Shown: one piece after another, positions 43,251 through 55,779 of the stretch
Layout of the letters: the number at the start of each line of letters is the position of its first letter
How positions within the stretch are numbered: position 1 is the first letter of the stretch
Assembly (NCBI GenBank): GCA_960531495.1
Contig: OY482850.1
Coordinates: forward strand, 5,727,584 to 5,791,583
Direction: 5' to 3'
Source: Zeus faber
Taxonomy: Eukaryota > Chordata > Actinopteri > Zeiformes > Zeidae
Length of the DNA stretch: 64,000 bases
Notes under the pieces: model-generated
Databases searched by the model: none
Told to the model about the DNA's origin: nothing
What the model saw: only the letters and a program-made list of their open reading frames with translations
Program-made: the position numbers and the translations under genes

Positions 43251-45227
43251 TGCGCCATGAATTGACTCAATTTACGATCCAATGAAATGAAGCAGTGAAA
43301 TATCCACCATTTCTGTCACTTTGAAGGTTTTCTACAACCCGGGTATGGATGACTCGATAATAAAAAAATAATAAAAAAATGTTTAAGTCCCTGAATTAAC
43401 CCCAATAGCCAGAGTAAACACAAATTAATTCCTATTTTGAAGGGGGTTGGACGTTGTTCCATTGGGAGAAACTGTCGACAAATAAAAGCCCCGCAGCACG
43501 TGACCCCCGAAGTACAGTCAGTTTCAATAGGTGGAAGGACGTCGAGTTAGTTCACAAATGATGTTTTGTTGTCACAAATTACACTCGAATGAGCTTTCAA
43601 AAAAAGTTGATGCGGACAGAGATGGCCCAAGGTCGGGTATGTGTTTGTATGTGCCTTATTACTTATATGCTGCTCTTGACACCCGCACACGTTGCAAAGA
43701 CACCCCTGTTTCATGTTCTCATTCCAGGTTCGGTTGCTTTATATCTCGAGTTTGCATTGGTTGCTATCTGAATGTCCCCCGGTGAGGAATTTGTGTGCGC
43801 GATGGGAAGAGAGAGGTCCTGTTATAAGTAGCTAAAATGTGACCGATGATCAATGGCTTGGGCGATGCATGAACTTCAAAAGTGTTAAGAGTCTTGTTTC
43901 AAGTGATTGCAAAAGGATCCTGAAAGGTGAGTCTGCATGAGCTGCGTGTTTTCTCATCGCTTAAGCTCATCCTGATTTAATTGAGTTGAGACCGTGTCAC
44001 ATGAGTAGGAAATTAAGATCTGCGTACACTATACAAGCCTACAGCCTTTATGGGGTAATTGGTGTGAAGCACAGCCGAGAAACGGTGACGGCAGATCCCC
44101 TCCCCACGAGGATGTGAAAATTATGTTTAAATTTAATTTCCCCCCCTCTGGGAACACTTCAACGCTCCTGTTATTACCGCGTGGCACTATTGTCAGCTTT
44201 ATCCAACAGGGACGGGCCCCATTCCTGAGATGAAGTACACTATAGCAATGGAGCGATGAGTGACAACAGGGTTGAGGCAAAATAAATTTCTATATATTGT
44301 GGAATTATGTTTTTACAGTTGGGTAGCAACTGGAATGAAGGCCCTTGGCTCGCCCTTGAAACTGCAATTGTAAAGGACGATAAAGTGAAAGTTCGAGATA
44401 CCTTTCAGGCTTGGCTTTGTTTGACCACCGCTTCTCTGTTTATTCATTATGCCCATACAATACGTGAATGGCCTCCTTCACTTTCATTCTGCTGCAAATT
44501 GGTAACACAATTACCAAAAAAAAAGCTTTTTAGAATTGCGGCCTAAAAGTGTTTTGTATTAGCCGAATAGATATGTACTAGCTCAAATAGAAACATTTTA
44601 ACCCTGTGTCCACCAACTAAATTAAAAGATGTTCACTGTTTTTTGTTTTTTTTTGTTGTTTTTTTACCAGATATTTTGCAGTCGTACTCGACACCCAGAT
44701 AATTGTTCATTGCGGATCACCCATTACCCAACTTGTTTCACAAACTTGCATTAATTCTGGGGGCTGTGTGGTAGGGAAGCTGTCCTTCAGCTGGATTCTA
44801 GGATTCAACACATGAAACAAGTCCTTATATTTATTTTATTTTTTATTTTATTTTTTGCCCCAGGGCTGACCTCCACTCGTTCCCAGACTTTGATCCCTCT
44901 ATGACAGAGAAAAGCTGGAACATGGCACTCTTTCATGACACTTTTCCTATACTAAGGTTTTGGACGTACTATACCATTAAAATGTTGGTAATTCGATTGC
45001 AAGTAAGATTAGATTGCAATGAAAATGCATTTACTGGATGGAAAATTCAGGAAACTTTTCACATTTAAAAGAAAAGAGGGCAGTGCAAAGGGCACGCCGT
45101 CACAGAAACCCAGGCCTTTAACTTAAAATGTTGGTTTCCATCATTCATAACTGTTTGTAGCACAACCCCGCTCAACGTTTTACGACTGAGAAACTTGGCA
45201 CTCTGCTGCAGTTTCTCACTGTGCTTA

Positions 45228-45520
45228 AATGCAGTCCAATGGGGCAAGCATTAGCGTTTAAGAGGCATTAAAGAAAAACATAAAATCTCCTTTTCGAAAA
45301 CAGAAAATTCACAATATTGTCAGACAATCTTTATATGTTATTCTGGGAAAGATGGTCACACAAACCATGTGTTTCATCAGATTTTCAGGGTTTTATTGAC
45401 CCTTGCATCTTAAAATAGCAACAGGAAGTTGCTACTGGCAACTACAAGATGAACTGTGGAAATTGCAAAATAGTAGTTTTAAATAAAATGTGATTTTGCT
45501 GTTAAAAATGCACCAAGACA
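45228..45520. repeat. Unclassified dispersed repeat, copy C (partial)
   Basis: Matches copy A at AATGCAGTCCAATGGGGC, CAGACAATCTTTATATGTTA, CAGGGTTTTATTGACCCTTG and CAACAGGAAGTTGCTACTGG. It is diverged and its later part is lost. Confidence 0.6.
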
Positions 45521-46796
45521 TGGGATTGCACAGACATTTTATATATTTTCTTTGATTGTATTTCTTTGTAAAGAGCATTGTGTTGCTTTGGTATGAAATG
45601 CGCTTTATAAATAAGTGTGACTTGACTGTAATGTGTGTTGCACCATTTCTCAACGGTAAAGAATTACGCAAGGTTGGGCTGTGAACAGCTATAAATGTGA
45701 AACAACATTTTAATAAGCCCTGGGTTGAAAGATAGCTCACGTATCCTTTCCAAGTATGTCCTAACCAGCTATTTCAAGGATGGTGGTGGAGGTTTCATTT
45801 CCTGCATTGACCATCTTGACCTGTTGTGGCCAATCTTGTTCCAGAAGATAATATTACTAATTACAATTCCAAGAGGTATCATTAATCTGTAATGGATTAC
45901 ATTGCAATAGCAACCTCCCCACCCTGCATATATATCTACCTATCTATCGATCTATCGAGGAATCTAGGAATCTCTGTATTCATCTGCATGTATGTCCTTC
46001 GATTACCTCAACAACCGTTCATCTTACTTCGCTGGGGACCCGAGGGCATGTGGAATTTGGTGTGATTTGGACACATGCCACGTGAAAGCCCACAGCGAGC
46101 CGCTCTGTGCAGCTGGGATGCTTTGTGACATCATCCAATTCCACTAAGCGGAAAGATTTGTGACATCATCTGATATGTGAAGCATGGGATGTGCGCCTGG
46201 AAAGCCACACTGCGTGCATTGCCAACATGAGGTCAGAGGAAGCGCTGGAGATGTGAGCCGAGCGCAACTGGTTGCCCTGAAGTTCTAATATGCCTATATT
46301 TTTCACATTTGGTGGTAATTATTATTTGCAAAGTTGTCTTGAATTTTTTTGAACACGCATGCAGGACACATGACTGAATCACTGATATTTTGTTAAACTG
46401 TGAGATTAAAATTTCTTAGACAGTTTTACATTTTGAATGGGCATGTACTAGTTATTATATTATTTAAAAAATTGTAATAAATAAAAACAGCGGTCATGTC
46501 CACGGATAATGTCATGATGCTTTCAGTGGCGGTAATGTTCCTGAGGTCGAGCAGAATGTCTTTCTCAGCAGTCAGGGTATCGGTGCTCCTTCGACGTCTC
46601 TGTTTCCCGTCCCCTTTCTGCTTCTGGATGTTGTCTCTCGGACTTTGATGTGCAGTAATGGCTCTCTGGAGCCACAGTGAGACAATATTAATGTTCCATC
46701 TCTGAGGATCAGAGACGGAGAGAGCCAGACGCGAAAGACTGCGGAACTGCGGAAACATCAGGTGAGAGTGATAACCTGCAATGTGAGCTCATTTAG

Positions 46797-46800
<4 letters not shown>

Positions 46801-46860
<60 letters not shown>
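46801..46860. repeat. (GT)n microsatellite
   Basis: Thirty uninterrupted GT units. Confidence 0.98.
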
Positions 46861-46863
<3 letters not shown>

Positions 46864-47772
46864 TGAGTGTGTGCCATGCTCTCATGGCCTGGACATAGTG
46901 TTGACGGCCATTAGAGATGGTCACTGCGAGGGTATGTTAATAAAAATGATGTAAGTAGGTCGCCTAAATAAATCCCCTGAGTGGAACTAACCAGAAGATG
47001 GAGTAATATCGCATTACATGTGCCTGAGTGTTTTCGCCGTGATGCCACGAGCAGGATGCTCGGCCCGGAGTGAAGAGTTAAATATAAATAATTGCTGGTA
47101 CCAAGGGCGCTGGTGTATTTTCTGCCTCCAATTACTACCATTACTGGAACATTTTTTTTTTATTTACATATACCATGAAACTGCTTCTCTAGAGGAATAT
47201 ATGCATATAAGAATGATGGAGTGTATGTATAATGGTATTGAAATACAAGATAATGGAAAAAGTTTGCACCTGGACAGACCCCTCCTCTTCCAGCCCAACA
47301 TGGTTCATTCTCTCCGCTTGATGGACGGTGATCCTGGAATGTCATCCCTTCACCCCCTGTTCTTCAACCGCTATCTTCCCTTTCCCTCTCCTCGTGAGGC
47401 CTACACTGAAAGTGTCAAATAAATGGCACTGATACAAAAGGAAAATCTGGACCGTTCCACTGTTCCTTGAAGGGGGGTGCCTTCATAAAACACACACATA
47501 TAGAGAAGGCTCGGTCTACCCGATAAAAAAAAAAATGGCCTTGCTTACGGATTGTTGCGGAAGTTAAACTCCATAGCCAAAACAAAACTGCAAATCTATC
47601 AAGCGGGTAAAAGAAGACACGTTGAACCATACGTATCTATGGATTACAGATAACATTTGGGAGATTAGTCAATCATCGCCATATCAAGAACTAGCTGTTT
47701 AGTCCTCAACTTTATTCTCTTGGAACTTCAATTTAACATATATTATATCATATATGAAGCGTAATGGGGCTG

Positions 47773-48015
47773 CACGCTTCCACGCCCTCACGGCCCGGCC
47801 TATTTAAGCAGCCAATCGTCCTGCCCTACCTGCTTTGCTGCCTGCTTGCTTGCTGTGTTGGGCTCTACTATCCTATCCCATGGGGGGATTCGAACTCATC
47901 ACTCCTATATCTCTAGCTCACTAAGTATACCTGTTTTCTCCACACCTCGCCGGGAGTGATGAGCAGTAGAGCCCAGGTGACAAATTTAAACTATGCAAAA
48001 TAAAGATAATTTTAA
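47773..48015 (+). repeat. LTR-like dispersed repeat, copy 2
   Basis: Same block order as 1618-1905 and same orientation, with small indels. It contains TATTTAAGCAGC at about 47810 and AATAAAGATAA near 48000. It lies directly upstream of the truncated Tc1 copy at 48066. Confidence 0.55.
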
Positions 48016-48065
48016 AGTAAATCTAGAGTTGTCTGTCAGCATGTTGTGTTGGGGTTGTGTTACAT

Positions 48066-48395
48066 ACCCCGATGAGCCACAACATTAAAACCACCATTAA
48101 AAACCACTAATATTGTGCAGGTCCCCCTCTTGCTGCCAAAACAGCTGACTCGTCAAGGTATGGACTCCACAATACCTCTGAAGGTGTCCTGTGGTTTCTG
48201 GCAACAACACGTGAGCAGCAGATCCTTTAAGTCCTGTAAGTTACTAGGTGGAGCCCACATGGATTGGGCTTTTTGTTCCAGCACATCCCACAGTTGCTCA
48301 ATCGGATCTGACCCTAACCCGGTCATCCACATGATGTAGAAGAAAATGTGATTCATCAGACGAGGCCCCCTTCTTCCATTGCTCCATGGTCTACT
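48066..48395 (-). mobile_element. Tc1-type transposon copy 3, truncated
   Basis: Begins GATGAGCCACAACATTAAAA and follows the left arm of the 20.2-kb copy (CTTTAAGTCCTGTAAG, CACATGATGTAGAAGAAAA, ATTCATCAGACGAGG). It stops at about 48395, where Ty3/gypsy-type sequence begins. No right terminus was found. Confidence 0.8.
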
Positions 48396-48406
48396 TCTGA
48401 GGGAGT

Positions 48407-50640
48407 GTGGGTGAGGGGAAAGCAAGTGAATCTCTCTTGGGCGCTGTTATGTCCTGGCAAGCTGCTGGGGGTTGTTCTAGTTTTGATGTTGCTGGCAATC
48501 TGCGCTTATTACCTACGTTCAATGAAAAGGACCCTGACAATTTTATTTCTCCGTTTGAGGGAATTGCAGATGCCAGGGGGTGGCCTGATGCTGCTAGAAA
48601 TTTTATGCTGCAGTGTTTTTACAGGCAAGGCACAGGAAGGGTATTCTGCCCTTAGTCCTGTTCATGGCATGTATTATGCTGAGGTGAAAGCTGTGGTGTT
48701 AAAAGCATATGAATTGTTTCCAGAAGCATATAGGCAAAGATTTGGGAACTAGAGGAAAGGTGACAGACATAGTCTGCTGAGGTAGAAAACTAGGCGGATT
48801 TGTGTGACCTCAATATGGTGGAGCAATTCAAAAGTTCTGTTCCAAACCACATTGCTGCATACATCAATGAGAACAAGGTCAAGACAGCTTTGGTAGCTGC
48901 TGTTTTAGCAGATAAATGGAATGGAAGAATGGAAATGGTATGCAAAAAGATGACAAATTAAGTCTAATCCAGGCAAATTTGCTGGAGCTCAGCAGTCTCA
49001 GGCCAGTGTTAGAAGTATTCCAGGCACAAATGGGAAGTTTGATCCAGGTAGAGTGTGCCATTCATGTAAAAACAAAGGCCATTGGAAGAAATTGTGTCCA
49101 ATTTCGAAGGCAGAACAAAAGTCACCTGGGTCTGGTGTATATGTAAAATTCGGACTGGTCTTAGTGCCTCAGTGTCATTAATGCTGAATCAAGTAATGTC
49201 TGAAACATCTCCTGTAGTCTCACGCCAGGGAGTTGATGAAGCTTATGTGCCTTTCACGACAGAGGGGTTTGTGTTCCAGTGGAATACAGAGCAGAAACCT
49301 TTAAAAGTTTTGCCAGATACAGGGGCAGGACAGAGTTTCATCTAAGAGGGGTTACTGCCTTTTTCCACCTGATGCAGACACTAGTTAGTTGGCCCTAGTT
49401 AATGGTGAAGTGGTAATGGGGATGCGTAACTTGTTGCCAATGGACGGGGTGGACGTGATCCTGGTAATGACTTGGCTGGGGCAAGAAGGAAGGATGAACA
49501 GATGTTATGTGGAAGGATGTTCCGTCACCACTGGTAGTGATGACGTCACCTCAGTGCTCTGAAAAACTGGATGAGTGTGCAAAACAACACCCAAATATTT
49601 TCATTGTTTGTGCTATGACTCTGCAAATGAGCATAGCTAGCTCGGAAATGAGTGGGTGAGTCCACACAATTTGATTCTGATTCTTCTTTTGTGTTCCCAG
49701 GGTAAGGTTCCTTAGAAAGTCAAGGACCAGGCTCTGTGTCCATGCCCTTTGCCGTCTGTCAGTAGAGAGGAGCTGATTGCGGAAGAGGCAGTAGATCCCA
49801 CACTGACACCTTTGTTTGAGTTGCTTGGCCCTACGAACAAACTAGAAGGGTTACAAAATGGTAACTTCCTACAGAAATTTGTGGTGCTGAGGAAGTGGAT
49901 ATGTGTTGCACAATGTGGAGATGGACCAGGTAACTCAGGTCATGGTGCCCTCCAAATTCAGGCAATTGGTGTTGAGAATTTCACACAATGGCGTTGCTGG
50001 CAACTTAGAGGTTAAGAGAACCAATGGCCGTGTGCTTTGACATTTTTTCTGGCCTCTGTTGAAACGGGATGTCACAGCATGTTGTAAACTGTGCTGAGAA
50101 AAAAAACAATCAAAAACGTTTGCCTGCTCCTTTGCACCCAATTGAAGTGGAGAAGAACCCATTTAAGTACTTTCTGGTTGATTGTGTTGATCCTCTGCCA
50201 AAGAGTAAAACTGGTTGCAGGTATTTATTAACTGTAACGTGTAAGAACACCAGGTACCCAGCAGCATTTCCTGTGCGCTCTGTCAAAATCAAGCCTATGC
50301 TGAAAGCTCTAACTGAAAGCTCTAGCTTCATATCCACTTTTGGCATTCCAAAGGTGATACAAACAGAGCGAGTAACTTTGTCTCATACTTTTTGTCAAGT
50401 GCTGAAGCAGCTTTAAGTGCTTATCATCCAGAGTCACAGGGAGCTCTAGAGTGGTTTCACTAGACTTTGAAGTCACTATTGTGTTCCAACTGTATTGAGC
50501 TTTCCCAGGAATGGGAAGAAGGTTTGCCCTGGCTGTTGTTTACTGTGCGTGAGCTTTATTCAAGAGAGTACAGGGTTTAGAACTACTGAGTTGGTTTTTG
50601 TGCAGTCTGTGGCCCTTTGGCATTTTTCAGCAACCAGAGA
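48407..50640 (+). mobile_element. Ty3/gypsy-type LTR-retrotransposon fragment, decayed
   Basis: Pieces appear in order on the + strand. Gag-like: FNEKDPDN (about 48520) and YELFPEAYRQRFGN (about 48710-48750). A zinc-knuckle remnant with C-x2-C lies near 49050-49100. Protease-like: a DTGAGQSF active-site motif near 49316-49340. Integrase-like: FKYFLVDCVDPLPKSKTG (about 50160-50215) and FISTFGIPKVIQTERV. The pieces are in different frames with stops, and the reverse transcriptase/RNase H region is absent between about 49,600 and 49,740. Not functional. Confidence 0.8.
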
Positions 50641-50654
50641 GAAAGAAAAAAAAT

Positions 50655-51440
50655 CCCTGACTCTGAAACAGGGTTCCCATACCTAAAAAGACCAGACTCT
50701 GACACAGGGTTCATATACCTAAACATAATAAAACACCAGACTCTGAAACAGGGTTCCCGTACCTTAAACAAAAAAAAAATATCGGACAAAACATAAACAG
50801 TCCTCTATGCCAGAGACTTGGTTCCGGCTCGGTCAATGGGCCACCTCCCCCAGGGCAGCGACAGACTCCAATCCTCCCTCCCAGAGCTTGGGGCCTCGGC
50901 TTCAGTTCTGGCTGGTTGAGGTGTAGCTGGCCTGGCTGTTCCAGGGGCTGCTTGGAGGGCTGGCCTGGCTGCCGGCTGCTGGATGATCCCAGCGATGGCT
51001 GCTGACTGGAGCAGCTAGCTGCAGGCGGTTACCCATGGTGGCTGCTGTGGCTGATTCTCCCCCTGTCCTCTGTCGGATACCCTGGGTGCTGCTGGTGCCA
51101 GAAGTGTTAGGGCTGGTGCTGTTGCTGCCCGTTGACCTGCTGGTGGCTCCAGTGTGTCTTCCGACGGCCCTTCTCTATCCCTTCCCCATGCCGGAGAGTC
51201 AGAGTCAGGAGTGTTTTCAGGGCTTGAAAAGTACCAGTTTTATTGTAGAGAGTGGCAAGTTGGAGCAGATGGAAAACATGTCATGACAAGGGCTCCTCTC
51301 CTGTGTGTGTGCAGGTGGGGGTTTTACCTGTTGCTCGTTGATTACTCTAATGAACAACAGGCGTACAGCCAACCTGATCCCGGGCCCAATTACCTAGACC
51401 AGACAGGTGTGGCTGCTTAAACCACACCACCCCCACACTA
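50655..51440 (-). mobile_element. LTR-like element, partial copy
   Basis: Shares block order with 53340-54120: repeated CTCTGAAACAGGGTTCCC units, CCCCCAGGGCAGCGACAGAC, TGGATGATCCCAGC-like and GGATACCCTGGGTGCTGCTG, then TTTATTGTAGAGAGTGG and GGGGTTTTACCTGTTGCTCG. It ends AAACCACACCACCCCCACAC. The left border meets the Ty3/gypsy fragment. On the - strand the terminal piece contains an ATAAA signal near 51240, consistent with a 5' LTR plus internal sequence. Confidence 0.6.
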
Positions 51441-53068
51441 GGGGCACTGGAAATGATCTGGTGCTTGTGTGTCTGGTCTGTACCTCCCCATAGAACTCAA
51501 CAATGAATTTCCGGAAGAGAAAATCACATTCACATTCTGAATCAAGGATTTTGATTATAAGCAATAATGTCGTAACCAAGGTAGACTTACCACGAGCTAT
51601 GAGATTGTGAAACAATGGTATATGCTAATGTAGAAGCCAAGAAGTCTGTATGATACAAACCTTGTTTAAAGAAAAACATGTTTTATTCGCGAGACAAGTA
51701 CTACACTACCCACAATCCTAAAGTGTAACAGCAATGTCTCAGATTGGTGGAGCTTGGTTTGGTGGAGGATTGGTGGAGCTTGCTGTTACCATAGAAATAT
51801 TTGGTGAACGACACTGTCGGCTACTGAGTTACTGCGACCACCGAACTGAAATACTATATACGTATACAAAGGCAAGACAAACTATGATATATAACAACAT
51901 TAGTAATATCAATATAAACACTCTAATTATGACAAAGGTTAAATTCAAGAAGAAGCGCACTAAACTATTGTTAGATTGGAAGTCATTGGAAAGGCATCCT
52001 TCGCAATGGTTTATGGGACAAGTAGTTCCTTCACTCTTTTTTTTTTACTGATTTTAAATCAACCTGCAATACCACTTTTTATTCATTCTTTAATCATCAA
52101 GAACTGCTTGCTACAACTCTGTCCTGTGGACGACCTGCAGCACAGTTTGTTGTTACACAGAACCACAACCACAACCAACCCCCCTATTTGGAGAGGCATT
52201 TTATCTTGTTTTGGTCTTTAAACAACTAATCACTACTCCAAGAGGGGGAGAATTGACATGGATGAGATAAATAATCATAGAACCAAACAATAACATGTAC
52301 ATGGTAAAACAAACATAGAAACGTCAGATGACAACATGTATCGACAAAACAGAGTTAATTAAGTCCAGGAAAACTGGAACAGCCATCGGCTTCCTGTGTC
52401 TCCCTCTTAAAATAATTATGTACGCAGTTGTGTACCTTCGCCTTTTCCATTTTTTTTGGTGTCGAATCAAATGTTTTATGGTCCCGAATTCACCTTGTAG
52501 GCTTGATTCCAGGCTTAAAATTATTTATATAAGGATCTTCTGAAACTTCAATGGAGTAAATTAATGAGATTCACTTCTGGAAAAGGAGCCGTCCTAAAAG
52601 TTGGTGGTCACTGTCGAGCTCTATTTGCTTGCCTGACTTCCTGTTTGCTGTGGGGCTCCGCCTGCCCTTGATTAGTGACCACCTGCACCTGTGAGGGCAT
52701 AAAAGCCAGGCTTCCTCACTGAGCTACGGCTTTTTCCTCCCTGGACGGCTGGACCCCTGGCGCCCTCTGGTTTGCCTGCTTTGTTTTTGCACCATACAAC
52801 ATAAACTTCACACACATCTGGCTCAATACATCCTACACCTCTGCCACACAAGGACAACTGACTTCACACCTTATAAAGTTGAGTTTTTAAAATTCACTGA
52901 ATTAAAATGTTGATTTAGCTAAGGCTTACCGTGTAGACCGCCCTTAATTGTTGTGACCTGAATGAGCTGGTCATAACACTTGGGATTTCGACTTTAAGGT
53001 TTAAAAATTGGTTACAACAACAACCCACTCGAGGCATCATGACAATTTCCGCTTCAGAAAAATTGTCA
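51441..53068. other. Intergenic sequence between LTR-like elements
   Basis: No gene recognised. GTAACAGCA at 51725 and TGCTGTTAC at 51780 form a loose inverted pair around GGTGGAGCTTGG repeats. A possible LTR-like segment is at 52600-52925. Confidence 0.5.
52600..52925. repeat. Possible LTR-like sequence with TATA-type motif
   Basis: Contains CACCTGTGAGGGCATAAAAG followed about 30 bp later by CTGAGCTACGGC, then a GC-rich stretch. The promoter-like layout resembles a fish LTR, but no second copy or borders were found in the window. Confidence 0.3.
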
Positions 53069-54120
53069 ATCAATAGTGTGGCAGTTTAGTCTACCACGCG
53101 CCACGTTCAGGGACCTCTGGCACAGAGACACAGAAAAGGAGTTGTAAACACCAGTTTATTGTAGAGAGTGGGCCAGCTGGAATAAGCCAGGATCCTGAGT
53201 GCGTGTGGGGATGGGGGTTTTACCTGCTGCTCGTTAGACCAACCAACGAGCAACAGGTATGCAGCCACTCTGATCCCAATTACCTAGATCCAGTTCAGGT
53301 GTGGCTGCTCAAACCACACCATCCCCACACCACATACCCCCGACACCAAACTGAAGCCAGGGAGAATACCTGGCCAAAGCCTACTTCCCCCCCAGCTAAA
53401 ACACTCCGAAACAGGGTTGCTATACCTGAAAAGAACAGCAGGGTTCCCATACCCAAACCAACAAAAGTCCAAAAAAAATTAACTGGTCTCCCTCCAGGGA
53501 CCTGGTTCCCCGGAACACCACCGTCGACTGGCTCCCTTCCCCCAGGGCAATGACAGACTGCCCCCTCCTCCATTCTGGAGTGTGGGGCCTCAGGCTGCTG
53601 TGCTGGCTGGTATAGGCGTGGCCAGTCTTGGCTGTTGCAGGGGTTGCTTGGAGGGGGGGCCTGGCTTCTGGGCTGCTGGATTGTCACAATGGTGGCTGCT
53701 GGGTGGAGAAGCTAGCTGCCAGCAGTATCCTGTGGTAGTTGCTGCACCTGCTTCTCCCCCAGTCCTCCGCCGGACACCCTGGGTGCTGCTGCTGCCAGTC
53801 AGTCCAGAGGGTTGGTGCTGGGGCCGCCCGTTGACCCACTGGTGGCTCCAGGGCGTCTTTGGACAGCCCCTCTGTGTCCCTTCCCCGTGACGGAGAGTCA
53901 ACACCAACTTATTGTAGAGAGTGGGCCAGGTGGAATTAGCCCAGGAGCAGATAGCATCTGTCATGACACAGGCTACTATCCTGAGTGTGCGTGGGGATCG
54001 GGGTTTTACCTGCTGCTCGTTAGACCAACCAACGAGCAACAGGTATGCAGCCACCCTGATCACAATTACCTAGATCCAGGTCAGGTGTGGCTGCTCAAAC
54101 CACGCCATCCACACACAACA
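53069..54120 (-). mobile_element. Non-autonomous LTR-type element with two terminal direct repeats
   Basis: Terminal segments 53077-53334 and about 53900-54120 are direct repeats, sharing TTATTGTAGAGAGTGGGCCA, GGGGTTTTACCTGCTGCTCG, the palindromic GAGCAACAGGT/ACCTGCTGCTC region and GTGTGGCTGCTCAAACCAC. The first runs TGTGGCAG...CCACACCACA, a TG...CA border. On the - strand it carries AATAAA just downstream of its middle, as an LTR would. AATTGTCA occurs at 53061-53068 and again at 54121-54128, a possible target duplication. The roughly 565-bp interior is Pro/Gln-rich on the - strand, with no retroviral domains. Confidence 0.65.
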
Positions 54121-55694
54121 AATTGTCATACTTTCTCACAAAAACACACTTGAGGAGAGTGGGCAGAGATGTTCCAAACTCTAGTTTCTACGACATGCAT
54201 ATCCAAAAAAAAAGATTCCTCATTCCTGGTATTTTTTCACATCCTCATCACTGTTCAGTCAGCTCTCCAGAGACCACTAGGGGGCCTCTTTCTGACTTAA
54301 GATGGTGGTACATTTAAAAAGAAGTAGAAGTTTTGAACCAAAGATACATGTTCAGAACAAGATAAGAACAAATTGACGCAGTGATCTGGGTTCTTACGAT
54401 GTTCTCAGCGCAAGCCCCCGAGGCAAACTGTCTTTTGTCTTTTTCTTGTTCTGAGACCTCTCCTTGTTGTGTTTGGTGCAAATGCCGTTGTGTCATGGCA
54501 GGGGACGGACTTCAACCTCCCTTTCTGGGTCACTCAACCTCCTCCTTTCCCTTGTACTCAAATAAAAAATGGTAAACAAGGCTAAATCTGAGACAGGGTG
54601 TGTGTTTTCTCCCCTAGGGTTGAGCGGCGCGCTGAGCGCACCGTGCCTGCTGGTCCCATGTCGGTTTTCCTGTTTTTATTTCAAGTCCGTTGTTTTCGTT
54701 AGTTTCTACTTGTATGACACAAACATTTTAAGCCCAACTAAGGGACGTTCCACCTTGGATCAGGACAGTGGATTGTGTAATGGAGGGAGAGCCATCGATG
54801 GTCCACTGTGCATCCCTGTTTCTCTGAACAAAATAATTTTGCAAGTTTATATTTACACGGCACCCAGACGGAAGTTGAGGTAAATAAAATCTCTAGTCAC
54901 TATTTGAGGAAATACGGGTACTGTCAATAAATAACATTGTCTGAGTTTGATTTCACTATTTTTTTGTTTTTCATCTTTATGTAAAGCTAAGCCACTGCAA
55001 ACTCCCCATAGTCGCGTTCGTGCTTCTTTCACCGCCAAGTTCTTATTGAGTTCTTATTGAGTATTCTGCTGACAATGTTCTAGGACATGCTCCCTGGTGG
55101 TTCTTGCATCTTTTGTTCTCACGTTAAGTGTTCCTCCTGCTTTATTATAAACAAAGGTTTTGGTAATACAGGAGCATTCCATTGAGAATTCCCATCGGCC
55201 CATCCCATGTATCCCTTCCCTACCTTGATGTTAAATGTAATCACAGGAACTGTGTCTTTATTGTTGTTGTTTTTTTCGGTGAGAGACATAATCAAACACA
55301 ATGACACATTACTCAAGAAACCCAATCTCCAATTGTTGCGTTTCTAAATCATGTATTTATTATTCATATACTATGTTTATTTATTATTTTATTTTTACAT
55401 ACTGTATACAGGGCCCAGCTTTAGATTAGCCTCTCGCACTACAGACATAGACACAAAAATGGCAGAAAAGCCGGGTGGGGTCAAACCTTGCTAACCTTTG
55501 TCCTTTGGCTCAGACAGTGTGACTTGTAGGAAAACTGTAGGTCTGTGTGTCACTGGGGGAGGGGGGGGGGGTTGTTTCGTTTCATCATGATATAAACCCA
55601 TTCGTAGAATAGAGTACAATTACACACATTTCAAAGCATCCCCGACATGTTTTTTTACACATTTGCATTGATGGGTGTGGGCTCATGTGTGAAG

Positions 55695-55698
<4 letters not shown>

Positions 55699-55776
<78 letters not shown>
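55699..55776. repeat. (AC)n microsatellite
   Basis: About 39 AC units with a single G interruption near 55730. Confidence 0.97.

Positions 55777-55779
<3 letters not shown>

Larger units (their letters stand above)
43251..47772. other. Intergenic sequence downstream of parva
   Basis: No gene recognised. It holds dispersed repeat copy C (45228-45520), short CTATCTATC-type runs near 45940 and a pure (GT)n run at 46801-46860. Short ORFs here show no family resemblance. Confidence 0.6.

Noticed and set aside
46426..46758. 110-codon open frame on the - strand with a charged middle
   Set aside because: No recognisable family, no splice or promoter context; AT-rich start region. Kept out for lack of support.
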